Positions 10,643 through 17,029 of a stretch of 25,214 nucleotides of DNA are shown here, in pieces (the first letter of the stretch is position 1; each line of letters opens with the position of its first letter). The position numbers and the translations under genes are program-made. The notes under the pieces were generated by a model. That model was not told the DNA's origin. It worked only from the letters and a program-made list of their open reading frames with translations, and searched no databases. Location: positions 1-25,214 of IMG/VR virus record IMGVR_UViG_3300046167_000567; one strand, written 5' to 3'. The DNA comes from a virus.

Positions 10643-11933
10643 ATTCTTTTTTCCTCCCGAAAGCCCTGTCTTCTGGGTCTATAAACTTGGATAGTGAGCC
10701 ATCAAAACTTAGTTCAAATGTTCCCATCTCTCCCATTCTATTCTTTTTAACTATCACTTCAGACAAACCTGTGTCTAATGCATCATAATAATCTTCTCTA
10801 TACAGCATTATAACCATATCCGCGTCTTGTTCTATAGAACCAGAGTCTCTTAGGTCTGAAAGCAATGGTCTTTTATCTGGTCTTGATTCAACACCACGAT
10901 TGAGTTGAGATAAGGATATTAAAGGACAGCCTATTTCTTTTGCCAATCCTTTTAAAAGGTTTGATATATAAGTCATAGATGCTGTTCTGTTATCTGATCC
11001 TGCTGGTGCTTTGCTTGTTGTCATTAAAAGCTGTAGGTAGTCCACAATTATTAAGTCTATCTGCTTGACCGCTTGAATTGATTTGGTTTTGTTAACAAGA
11101 GTCTCTATTGTTATTGGAGACTTATCGTAAACATATAAGTTAGATTGAGATAATTTGTTTTTTGTTTCTTCAAACAATCTCCAATCTGATGCTGTTAAAT
11201 TTCCGCCGTCCATTTTGTCAATAGATATTCCCGATTCAGAACTTACAATCTTTTTTATAAGCTGCTCGTTTGTCATCTCAAGACTAAAAATTAATACGTT
11301 TTTATGTGCAAAAATATTATTTGTTGCTATATTTAAAGCCCATGTTGTCTTACCCATTCCCGGTCTACCTGCAACTATAACCAAGTCCCCTGGTTTAAAT
11401 CCTCTAATTTTTTTATCTATTTGCGTAAACCCTGTCTTTACTATGTTCTGTAAATTTGTTCCTGCATTTTTTAATTCTTGATGAACTGTCTCAAGTATGT
11501 CCTTAATCTCTCTTGGTGTTCCATTGTTTTTTGTTATCTTATTGTCTATAAGTAACTGATTTACCGTGTCTATTTTTTCTGCTATGCTTATTTTTTCCCC
11601 AACAATTCTTGGTATTTCTTCAGCAAGTCGCAATAATTTATTATTAGCTGACTTGTCTTGCATAAGATCAATCCACCCATCAAATCCTGCTGAGCTTACA
11701 CAGTAAGCACTTGCTTCTTGCACCTCCTTAAACATAATATCATTATCCATATTTGTTCTAATAGTAACTATGTCATTTGCATTTTCTCTAATCATAATTT
11801 CGTAAGCGTTCTTATAAGAAATTACATCAAAGTCATCTGGCATCAATCCTTTTTCTTGTGCACTTTGAAATCTTTTATAATCCAAAACCATTGAGCCAAT
11901 TATGTTTGCCTCTAACTCATAAATATTATCCAT
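10629..11933 (-). CDS. dnaB: Replicative DNA helicase, DnaB family
   Basis: Hexameric 5'-3' helicase that unwinds the replication fork. 434 residues, slightly short of bacterial DnaB (about 470). An N-terminal DnaB-type helical domain (ELEANIIGSMVLD, 6-18) is followed by the RecA-like domain with Walker A GRPGMGKT (189-196), Walker B LIIVDYLQLL (294-303), LSQLNRGVESR (341-351) and DLRDSGSIEQDADMVIML (360-377). No intein or fused primase is present. Its start overlaps the end of the winged-helix replication gene by 8 bases, so the pair should act as initiator and helicase. No polymerase, primase or separate loader is seen in the window, so the phage likely borrows the host's. Confidence 0.95.
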   Translation of the reverse strand: MDNIYELEANIIGSMVLDYKRFQSAQEKGLMPDDFDVISYKNAYEIMIRENANDIVTIRTNMDNDIMFKEVQEASAYCVSSAGFDGWIDLMQDKSANNKLLRLAEEIPRIVGEKISIAEKIDTVNQLLIDNKITKNNGTPREIKDILETVHQELKNAGTNLQNIVKTGFTQIDKKIRGFKPGDLVIVAGRPGMGKTTWALNIATNNIFAHKNVLIFSLEMTNEQLIKKIVSSESGISIDKMDGGNLTASDWRLFEETKNKLSQSNLYVYDKSPITIETLVNKTKSIQAVKQIDLIIVDYLQLLMTTSKAPAGSDNRTASMTYISNLLKGLAKEIGCPLISLSQLNRGVESRPDKRPLLSDLRDSGSIEQDADMVIMLYREDYYDALDTGLSEVIVKKNRMGEMGTFELSFDGSLSKFIDPEDRAFGRKKEYGPI

Positions 11934-12558
11934 ATCTTCTCTCTATTATTGCTTCAAATTGATTTAGACCTATCATTGTCATAAGGGTTGGTTTCTTAGC
12001 CCAGAAAGATCTAATCCATTTTTTATGACCATCTGAATTTGCTATCTCAAAATACTTATACCAAAACTCTTCAGTGCTTAAATCTATTTTCTTGCCTGTC
12101 TTTGGAGATATTATTCCTTTTCTCCCCAATTCACGCAGCTCTTTCCATCTTGTATTGGCTTTGAATGAGTTAGCACTATGCTGATAAAAAACCTTATCGC
12201 ATTGCTCTTTATAAATTTCATTCATCCTATCTAAATCTAATATATATATTTGTTTAGTATTACCTTTAGTATTGTAGCCACCTGACGGCGGGGGGTAGCC
12301 ACCTGACGGCGACACCTTTAACTTATAAAGATTGCTTGTATTATTTCTTTTTTCCCAATCTAAGTATCCTATTTCCCTAAGCTTTTTAAGATTATCTTTT
12401 ATAGCTGTAAGAGATAGGTTGGTAAGTTCTGTTAACTTTCTATGTGATGGATATGACTGACCAAATTCATCAGAATAATTTGCTAATACTATTAGTATAA
12501 GTTTTTGCGTAGAGTTAACTTCCACTTTTAAAACTTTAGTGATGTATTCCAATGACAT
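11926..12558 (-). CDS. Winged-helix replication initiator-like protein
   Basis: The N-terminal 80 residues form a winged helix-turn-helix (TQKLILIVLANYSDE, YPSHRKLTELTNLSLTAIKDNLKKLREIGYL), the HTH_36-type fold seen in phage replication proteins analogous to lambda O. A flexible linker (PSGGYPPPSGGY, 84-95) follows, then a C-terminal region with EFWYKYFEIANSDGHKKW that could contact helicase. First gene of the replication operon, immediately before dnaB. The linker DNA carries a 17-bp direct repeat, so the gene may also contain the origin, as in lambda. Start at 12558 follows CGAGGGAAAAT. Confidence 0.8.
   Translation of the reverse strand: MSLEYITKVLKVEVNSTQKLILIVLANYSDEFGQSYPSHRKLTELTNLSLTAIKDNLKKLREIGYLDWEKRNNTSNLYKLKVSPSGGYPPPSGGYNTKGNTKQIYILDLDRMNEIYKEQCDKVFYQHSANSFKANTRWKELRELGRKGIISPKTGKKIDLSTEEFWYKYFEIANSDGHKKWIRSFWAKKPTLMTMIGLNQFEAIIERRYG
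12274..12311. repeat. Tandem 17-bp GC-rich repeat inside the replication gene
   Basis: GTAGCCACCTGACGGCG occurs at 12274-12290 and 12295-12311, period 21 bp (two helical turns), separated by GGGG. It is markedly GC-rich in an AT-rich gene and encodes the repeated PSGGY. This position in the linker of an initiator gene is like the lambda origin iterons, so it may be a replication origin or initiator-binding site. Only two copies are present. Confidence 0.6.
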
Positions 12559-12578
12559 ATTTTCCCTCGTAAGAGAAC

Positions 12579-12608
12579 ATTAAAGCACATAAATATAATT
12601 ATTGTAAA
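12579..12608 (-). promoter_or_regulatory. Candidate promoter for the replication operon
   Basis: On the minus strand TTTACA (12608-12603), 18-nt spacer, TTTAAT (12584-12579), 20 bases before the ATG at 12558. Its -35 box occupies almost the same base pairs as the -35 of the divergent promoter at 12602, so RNA polymerase probably cannot use both at once. Confidence 0.42.
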
Positions 12609-12649
12609 TACTTGATTTAATATATTATAAAGAATACAATCATTCCAAG
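12602..12649 (+). promoter_or_regulatory. Promoter P3 with weak 19-bp element (recombination operon)
   Basis: TTGTAA (12602-12607), 17 nt, TTATAA (12625-12630), followed by AGAATACAATCATTCCAAG (12631-12649), which agrees with the element at 15650-15668 at 13 of 19 positions in the same register. AAGGAG and the erf ATG at 12660 follow. The half-site ATTAC is lost here, so any regulator should bind less well. Confidence 0.5.
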
Positions 12650-12659
12650 GAGAAATAAT

Positions 12660-13277
12660 ATGGCAAAAGAAAAAATATACGAAGCTTTACAGTGCGTTCA
12701 AGAATACATGGTTTTAAACCCTATCGCAAAAGAAGGCGTTAACAACTATCAAAAATATAATTACAGAGGTATTGACCAGATCATTCAGTCTTTTTCAAAA
12801 CCTTTATTTGAAAACAAAATATTAACAATTGTACAACCGGGGTTAAATGTTTCTACTAAATTTATAGACGGTAAGAATACTTTAACTAGAGTTGTTGGAA
12901 CTCTTAGGTTTTTATGTACAGAGGATGGGTCTTTTATTGACAGGTCTTATGTTGGTCATAGCTTATCACAACAAGCCAAAGACCTAGAGGCTGCAAGATC
13001 TTTTGCTTATAGAAATGCTTTATTGGAAACATTTTGTGTCCCTTTTGAGGGAGTTGTTGAACCAGAGATGGAAGGTGTTGATAAAAACTCAAAACCTGAA
13101 GCTGACCAAGAAGAGGTTTCTATTATAGAAGAGTTTAAAACACAACTTAGAAAGGTTTATAAAGATAAAGAAAAAGCCCTAAAACTATTTCAACAATACG
13201 ACAAGGTTGCAGAGCTTAGTAACGACAAAGAAACTAGAGTCCAGTTAAATCTTTTATACAGCAAGGTAGTTAAGTAA
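12660..13277 (+). CDS. erf: ERF family single-strand annealing recombinase
   Basis: Anneals complementary single strands during phage recombination and genome circularisation. 205 residues, typical for ERF. The family core is visible: NYQKYNYRGIDQIIQSFSKPLFENKIL (29-55), the strand pair around GTLRFLCTEDGSFIDRSYVGHS (80-101), and QQAKDLEAARSFAYRNALLETFCVP (104-128), which corresponds to the ERF helix with its conserved Ala/Lys pattern. The C-terminus is a charged linker and helices, likely for partner binding. ATG at 12660 follows AAGGAGAAATAAT. It ends one base into the YqaJ exonuclease gene, forming the common annealase-exonuclease pair. Confidence 0.92.
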   Translation: MAKEKIYEALQCVQEYMVLNPIAKEGVNNYQKYNYRGIDQIIQSFSKPLFENKILTIVQPGLNVSTKFIDGKNTLTRVVGTLRFLCTEDGSFIDRSYVGHSLSQQAKDLEAARSFAYRNALLETFCVPFEGVVEPEMEGVDKNSKPEADQEEVSIIEEFKTQLRKVYKDKEKALKLFQQYDKVAELSNDKETRVQLNLLYSKVVK

Positions 13278-14233
13278 TGCAAAAAATTAAACAAGGATCA
13301 GAGGCTTGGCATCAACAAAGAGCAAATAGAATTACTGGCACAAGGCTCTGTAAGACCGCACAAGAATGTATTTGGACAAAGGGAGATCAATGGGAGTCTT
13401 TGGGAAGAGATATGTATAGAGAGGCTAACGGATTATCACAAGACCCATTTAATCAATTTGCTATGTTTGCAATGAAACACGGTACAGACAGCGAGCCCTT
13501 AGCCTTAAAAACCTTAGAGAGAATGGGATATAAAATAACACAACCATCTTTTGTGGTGCACCCAAAGTATGATTGGCTTGGTATATCTCCAGACGGAATA
13601 ATGCTTGAAGGTAGAAATGGAAATGTTTCTGCTGTTGAGGTTAAATGTCCTCAAGGTAAGCCTTGTAAAGATGTTAAGCAAGACAAAAGAAATTATTGGC
13701 ATCAAATACAAATGGCTTTAGAGTGCATGGACTTAGATGAAATGTTATTTTTTCAATGGTATAGCGATGAAGAGCATTATGAAGAGTGGGTCAAGAGAGA
13801 CAAAGATTGGGCAAAAACATATATACCAAAAGCAAAAGAATTTATGGACTGGTATGCAGAAAAAAAACTAGACCCAAATTATATTGAAAGGTGGACTCAA
13901 GACAAAGAAGAGCCTGGAATAAATTATAAGTCAGTTGATGATGAAGATGATACGTCTGAATTAGCATCTGTTTTAAAAGAACTGAAAGAGCTCAAGGACA
14001 AGGCTTTAATCCTAGATGAAAGGAAAAAGATATTGTCTTCTGTGTTAATAGCAAAACATGGCGGAGCATTTAGTACCTCACAAGTGAAATGTCATATGAC
14101 ACAAGCAAGAGGAAGAATAAACTACGCTAGGTTGGTTAAAGAACAGGAAATCCCCAGAGATGTAATGGAAAGTTATAGATCTGAGGGAGACTCTAGGATT
14201 TATACCAAGCTATTGGAGGAAAAAAATGGCTAA
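13277..14233 (+). CDS. YqaJ-type viral exonuclease
   Basis: Lambda-exonuclease-like nuclease that resects DNA ends to give single strands for the ERF protein. 318 residues. PD-(D/E)XK catalytic residues are in place: QGSEAWHQQRANRITGT (6-22, the YqaJ start motif), E73 in GTDSEP, D106 in ISPDGI, E121-x-K123 in VEVKCP, and the helix HQIQMALE (Q143/Q145). An extra C-terminal region (from about 215) contains an acidic coiled coil and a basic tail. Coupled by TAATG to erf and by an 8-base overlap to the next gene. Confidence 0.93.
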   Translation: MQKIKQGSEAWHQQRANRITGTRLCKTAQECIWTKGDQWESLGRDMYREANGLSQDPFNQFAMFAMKHGTDSEPLALKTLERMGYKITQPSFVVHPKYDWLGISPDGIMLEGRNGNVSAVEVKCPQGKPCKDVKQDKRNYWHQIQMALECMDLDEMLFFQWYSDEEHYEEWVKRDKDWAKTYIPKAKEFMDWYAEKKLDPNYIERWTQDKEEPGINYKSVDDEDDTSELASVLKELKELKDKALILDERKKILSSVLIAKHGGAFSTSQVKCHMTQARGRINYARLVKEQEIPRDVMESYRSEGDSRIYTKLLEEKNG

Positions 14234-14384
14234 TAATAAGAAATCAATTAGCTCAAGAATCGACAGCGATATATACGATAAGCTTGTAAAAGTTAGCAAG
14301 ATAGAAGGTCATAGATTTAATGACAGAAAGATTGCTTATATTGTAAATAAAGTTTTAGAAGACTGGTCTAAAAAGGAGAAATAA
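14226..14384 (+). CDS. Ribbon-helix-helix-like DNA-binding protein (52 aa)
   Basis: A short basic strand (KKSISSRIDSDIYDKL, 5-20) followed by two helices (VKVSKIEGHRF; KIAYIVNKVLEDWSKK) matches the Arc/CopG ribbon-helix-helix layout, where a strand pair from a dimer reads the major groove. This makes it a candidate transcription regulator, possibly autoregulating the P3 operon. Starts within the last codons of the exonuclease gene (AGGAAAAAA-ATG) and abuts the next gene directly. Family assignment is by pattern only. Confidence 0.6.
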   Translation: MANNKKSISSRIDSDIYDKLVKVSKIEGHRFNDRKIAYIVNKVLEDWSKKEK

Positions 14385-14651
14385 ATGAAACAGTATGACA
14401 ATAGTAATCGTGGATCTATTTGGAAAAACGATAAAAAAGAAAAAGAAACACAACCAGATTATACTGGAGGTATAAATATTGAGGGCAAAGAATACTTTCT
14501 GAATGGTTGGGCAAGAAAACCAGGTGCAAATCCAAAAGCTCCCGTAATGAGTTTTAGTGTAATGCCAAAAACAGAAGGGTATAATGCAACAGAAAAAAAA
14601 TCAGAAGAAGTTTTTCCATCTGGAATTACAGAAGATGATTTACCATTCTAA
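14385..14651 (+). CDS. SSB-like phage protein ending in DDLPF (88 aa)
   Basis: Likely single-stranded-DNA-associated protein. The opening DNSNRGSIWKNDKKEKETQPDYTGGINIEGKEYFLNGW belongs to a phage family of short strand-rich proteins ('NRGSxWKNxKKEKxTxPDYTG'); a short OB-like fold is plausible. The last residues EDDLPF match the acidic SSB C-terminal tip that recruits RecO, RecQ, exonuclease I and others. It lies in the ERF-exonuclease operon, where a phage SSB is expected. Start directly follows AAAAAGGAGAAATAA. Confidence 0.72.
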   Translation: MKQYDNSNRGSIWKNDKKEKETQPDYTGGINIEGKEYFLNGWARKPGANPKAPVMSFSVMPKTEGYNATEKKSEEVFPSGITEDDLPF

Positions 14652-14660
14652 GGAGTAAAA

Positions 14661-14945
14661 ATGGAAGAAGATAAATATATAAAACTAACTGTAGATGGAG
14701 AGGTAAGACAGTACGAAGTACAAACTCTATCTCAAGAAGCAAAAAATCGTTTAGGCGTTTTAGGCTTTCACTCACAATCTATTATGCCGCTGCTTACAGA
14801 AATCATTAGATTGGTTCAGCTAGGCAATCAGGTTGACCAAGGGCAGTTGACAGGACTTCTACCAGAAAAGTATGAAGTTATTCCTCAAGAGGATGTTGAA
14901 GAAGCTGAGGTTGTAGATTCTGAGGTTGAAGAAACCAAAGACTAA
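14661..14945 (+). CDS. DUF6447-like small acidic protein (94 aa)
   Basis: MEEDKYIKLTVDGEVRQYEVQTLSQEAKNRL resembles the DUF6447-type start (short strand, 'L[ST]xEAKxxL'), then a helix (QSIMPLLTEIIRLVQLGNQVDQGQL) and a disordered acidic tail rich in Glu and Val. Function unknown; the family match is tentative. AAGGAGTAAAA precedes ATG, 9 bases after the SSB-like gene; its stop overlaps the next start (TAATG). Confidence 0.68.
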   Translation: MEEDKYIKLTVDGEVRQYEVQTLSQEAKNRLGVLGFHSQSIMPLLTEIIRLVQLGNQVDQGQLTGLLPEKYEVIPQEDVEEAEVVDSEVEETKD

Positions 14946-15220
14946 TGACTGACGATATAGACAAGGGTCTTTCAGATTTTGAGAGACTCTCGGCTATTCT
15001 AGGAAAGAGATCCCTGTCTGGATCTCCGTGTACTGGGGGTGTTTGCACTACAACCCTTGGAGATCAAAGGTGTAAGACGTGCGGAAGATATGAGGATGAA
15101 ATCCTTGAGTGGAATGAGCTATCAGAGGTTGTTAGAAAGGGAATAAACATGAAGAACATTTCTCAAGGCTATAAAATAAGACAGACCTTTACAAATAAAC
15201 CAAAAGAAGAAGAAGAATAA
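14945..15220 (+). CDS. DUF1289-like cysteine-rich protein (91 aa)
   Basis: The central stretch SPCTGGVCTTTLGDQRCKTCGRYEDEILEWNEL matches the DUF1289 pattern SPC-x(3-4)-C-x-C-xxCgRtxdEixxW, with cysteines C29, C34, C43 and C46 that probably bind a metal. DUF1289 proteins are widespread in proteobacteria with no known activity (some are listed as Fe-S-like). The C-terminus is basic then poly-Glu. Coupled by TAATG on both sides within the recombination operon, so a DNA-repair-related role is possible. Confidence 0.78.
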   Translation: MTDDIDKGLSDFERLSAILGKRSLSGSPCTGGVCTTTLGDQRCKTCGRYEDEILEWNELSEVVRKGINMKNISQGYKIRQTFTNKPKEEEE

Positions 15221-15651
15221 TGACCAATCCATCAGATGCTTTTAAGAAAGATCTAGCGGTTGGACATGAAATAGAAAACAAAGTTCTAATATCACTTAGA
15301 AAAAAATATCCAACAGCAGTTCTTGTACCTGGAAAGTTCAAGCCCTATGACATATTTATCCCAGAAAAAAACCTTAAAATAGAAGTCAAGGTTGATTATA
15401 AGAGTCAAGAAACAGGAAACATTCTTGTTGAATTGTTTATGTTTAACAAACCGTCAGCACTTCTTAGCACAGAAGCAGACTTTTGGATTATAGAAACAGG
15501 AATTGAAACCATGTGGATAACTCCAAGAAAAATAATGGAATGCATCATGATCAATAATATTGAGTCAAGAGATATAGTTGGTAATGGAGATGATCAAAAA
15601 AAAATAGCATGCCTTATTCCTTTACAGCTATTTAAAAAATACATTATATAG
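15220..15651 (+). CDS. PD-(D/E)XK endonuclease-like protein (143 aa)
   Basis: A likely nuclease: E17/E19 in GHEIENKVL, D44 in KPYDIFIP, and E55-x-K57 in LKIEVKVD form a PD-(D/E)XK-type active site in the right order, with a following strand/loop TGNILVELFMFNKPSALL. The fold resembles phage Holliday-junction or very short restriction-like nucleases, and position after ERF/YqaJ/SSB favours a junction resolvase. No known resolvase family could be named firmly. The 3' end carries promoter P4. Confidence 0.75.
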   Translation: MTNPSDAFKKDLAVGHEIENKVLISLRKKYPTAVLVPGKFKPYDIFIPEKNLKIEVKVDYKSQETGNILVELFMFNKPSALLSTEADFWIIETGIETMWITPRKIMECIMINNIESRDIVGNGDDQKKIACLIPLQLFKKYII

Positions 15652-15668
15652 TTTACAATGATTACATA
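15621..15668 (+). promoter_or_regulatory. Promoter P4 with downstream 19-bp element (integrase unit)
   Basis: TTTACA (15621-15626), 17 nt, TTATAT (15644-15649), then AGTTTACAATGATTACATA (15650-15668), aligned in register with P1 and P2. It lies over the end of the nuclease gene and precedes the genes at 15691-16962, so the integrase can be expressed separately from the recombination operon. Confidence 0.6.
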
Positions 15669-15690
15669 TTCAAATACAAATGGGGAAATT

Positions 15691-15972
15691 ATGAATAAGA
15701 AACTAACAATATTTAACGAAGATACAAAGCACGGAACCGTTGAGTGGAGATGGAAGACCACTGGAGAACCTTCTGCTATGTACAAATCATTTAATCATCA
15801 ATGGTGGTTTCCAAAGAAAAAAGACTTTGAGGTTCTTACCAGGTTAAGCACCGAAGCAAGAAAAGAAGTTAGAGATGAGATTTGGGGGAACATGCAAGAA
15901 GAAATAGAATACTTCAAAAGGTTTTATAAAATGCATAAAGATAATAAGAAGAGGGTCAAAAATGAAACATAA
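15691..15972 (+). CDS. Hypothetical protein (93 aa)
   Basis: Not recognised. Basic, Trp-rich (VEWRWKTTGEPS, NHQWWFPKKKDF) with two C-terminal helices (EARKEVRDEIWGNMQEEIEYFKRFYKM). ATG at 15691 is chosen because TGGGGAAATT is a suitable site and the upstream in-frame ATG at 15658 lies inside the promoter's downstream element. It overlaps the next gene by 11 bases. Confidence 0.72.
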   Translation: MNKKLTIFNEDTKHGTVEWRWKTTGEPSAMYKSFNHQWWFPKKKDFEVLTRLSTEARKEVRDEIWGNMQEEIEYFKRFYKMHKDNKKRVKNET

Positions 15973-16042
15973 TACTTTAATTATAATATCTGTAATGGGC
16001 ATGTTTTTATGTGCAGCTTTTTTGGTTTTGCTAAATGGATAA
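15962..16042 (+). CDS. 26-residue single-span membrane peptide
   Basis: MKHNTLIIISVMGMFLCAAF then LVLLNG: one hydrophobic segment from residue 5 to 24 with a short charged start, so almost all of it would sit in the inner membrane. The start overlaps the preceding gene (GAGGG 7 nt upstream) and the stop overlaps the next start by 8 bases. Tiny but consistent with operon spacing. It is not a clear lipoprotein signal (no small residues before the Cys). Confidence 0.5.
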   Translation: MKHNTLIIISVMGMFLCAAFLVLLNG

Positions 16043-16190
16043 TATAACTAGAAGATGTATTGCTTTGAACGAAGCAAAGAAAAGAGCCAAGGATCCAGAG
16101 TTTAAAAAGCTTTGGGGTCTTAAGCTAAGGGAACTATTAAATCAACCAAAGAGGATTCAAAATGAATACATGGAAAGAAGCCGTTACTGA
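16035..16190 (+). CDS. Small basic protein (51 aa), overlaps integrase
   Basis: MDNITRRCIALNEAKKRAKD followed by PEFKKLWGLKLRELLNQPKR: a basic helical peptide. Similar short peptides with TRRC-ALNEAK-RAKDPEFK occur in phages (from memory). Function unknown. It overlaps the integrase start by 29 bases in another frame, so integrase synthesis may depend on its translation; an excisionase-like helper role is conceivable by position only. Confidence 0.68.
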   Translation: MDNITRRCIALNEAKKRAKDPEFKKLWGLKLRELLNQPKRIQNEYMERSRY

Positions 16191-16962
16191 ATATTATAAG
16201 TTTAATAAAATGGGTAAAAATGATTTTACTTATCGCAAATACTTTGACCCAAGACTAGATGGCATAGATATAAAAGACATAAAGAAATCAGATATTGTAA
16301 ACATTAGATCTGGAATAAAAGGCAAACCCGGAACTGTTAATAGATATTTAAATTATTTCAGAGCAATACTTATGTACGCCTATGAAGAGCTGGGATGGTT
16401 AGACTCTAAGCCTATAATTAAAAAAGTTAAAGAGGAGTCTGCGAGGGTTAAGTATTTTAGTTTGGATGATATAAACAGGCTTCGTAATGAACTACCAGCT
16501 CATCTACAAAAACCATTTGTCTTTTCTTTACTTACAGGTGTAAGAATGTCGAACTGTTTTAATCTTAAGTGGATTGACATCATGGAAAATCAAATAGCTA
16601 TTGATGGATCTGAAACAAAAAACGGTAGAAGTTTGTGTGTACCTTTGAATAACAAGTGTAAAGAATTGCTAGATTCTATAGACCGAGTTGGTCCTTACGT
16701 TTTTACATACGCTGGCAGAAAGATTGGCAGAGCCTCTAATACAGGATGGTACAACGCTTTAAAGAAAGCAAACCTAGAAGGTTTTAGGTGGCATGATATA
16801 AGGCATACTTGGGCTACTCACCATGTACAGAACGGAACACCGCTTCACACATTACAACATCTTGGTGGTTGGTCAGACTTTAACATCGTCAACAGGTATG
16901 CACATCTGTCAAAAGATTATCTAAGCGATGCTTGTGAGGTTAGTAATACTCTGATATCTTAA
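16162..16962 (+). CDS. int: Tyrosine-family phage integrase
   Basis: Site-specific recombinase for integration into and excision from the host chromosome. 266 residues, short for a phage integrase (often 330-400) because the arm-binding N-terminal domain is reduced; a core-binding SAM-like helix region spans about 1-90. Catalytic residues: R128 (LLTGVRMSN), K153 (SETKNGRS), H211-x2-R214 (WHDIRHTWATH), W237 in the second His position (LGGW, a known variant) and nucleophile Y246 (NRYAHLS). GAGGATTCAAA precedes ATG. Last gene of the P4 unit, facing a convergent virion gene across a hairpin. Confidence 0.93.
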   Translation: MNTWKEAVTEYYKFNKMGKNDFTYRKYFDPRLDGIDIKDIKKSDIVNIRSGIKGKPGTVNRYLNYFRAILMYAYEELGWLDSKPIIKKVKEESARVKYFSLDDINRLRNELPAHLQKPFVFSLLTGVRMSNCFNLKWIDIMENQIAIDGSETKNGRSLCVPLNNKCKELLDSIDRVGPYVFTYAGRKIGRASNTGWYNALKKANLEGFRWHDIRHTWATHHVQNGTPLHTLQHLGGWSDFNIVNRYAHLSKDYLSDACEVSNTLIS

Positions 16963-16969
16963 TGTTTAC

Positions 16970-17029
16970 AGCAGGATTAATGGGCTTTGTCATATTTCCC
17001 CCTATCAGTATGTATCTGTTAGTCCTGCT
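16970..17029. terminator. Inverted repeat between integrase and virion operons
   Basis: AGCAGGATTAA (16970-16980) pairs with TTAGTCCTGCT (17019-17029): 11 bp with one G:U, loop 38 nt. On the plus strand it is followed by the T-rich TCTTTGCCTCTTTTA. It separates convergent operons and covers the last codons of the 1698-residue gene, so a two-way terminator is the simplest reading. The long loop is atypical. It might also belong to the phage attachment site, since it is next to int, but no core site could be identified. Confidence 0.45.

Noticed and set aside
15658-15690. ATG at 15658 as start of the 93-residue gene
   Set aside because: It lies inside the promoter P4 downstream element and has no ribosome-binding site; ATG at 15691 has one.
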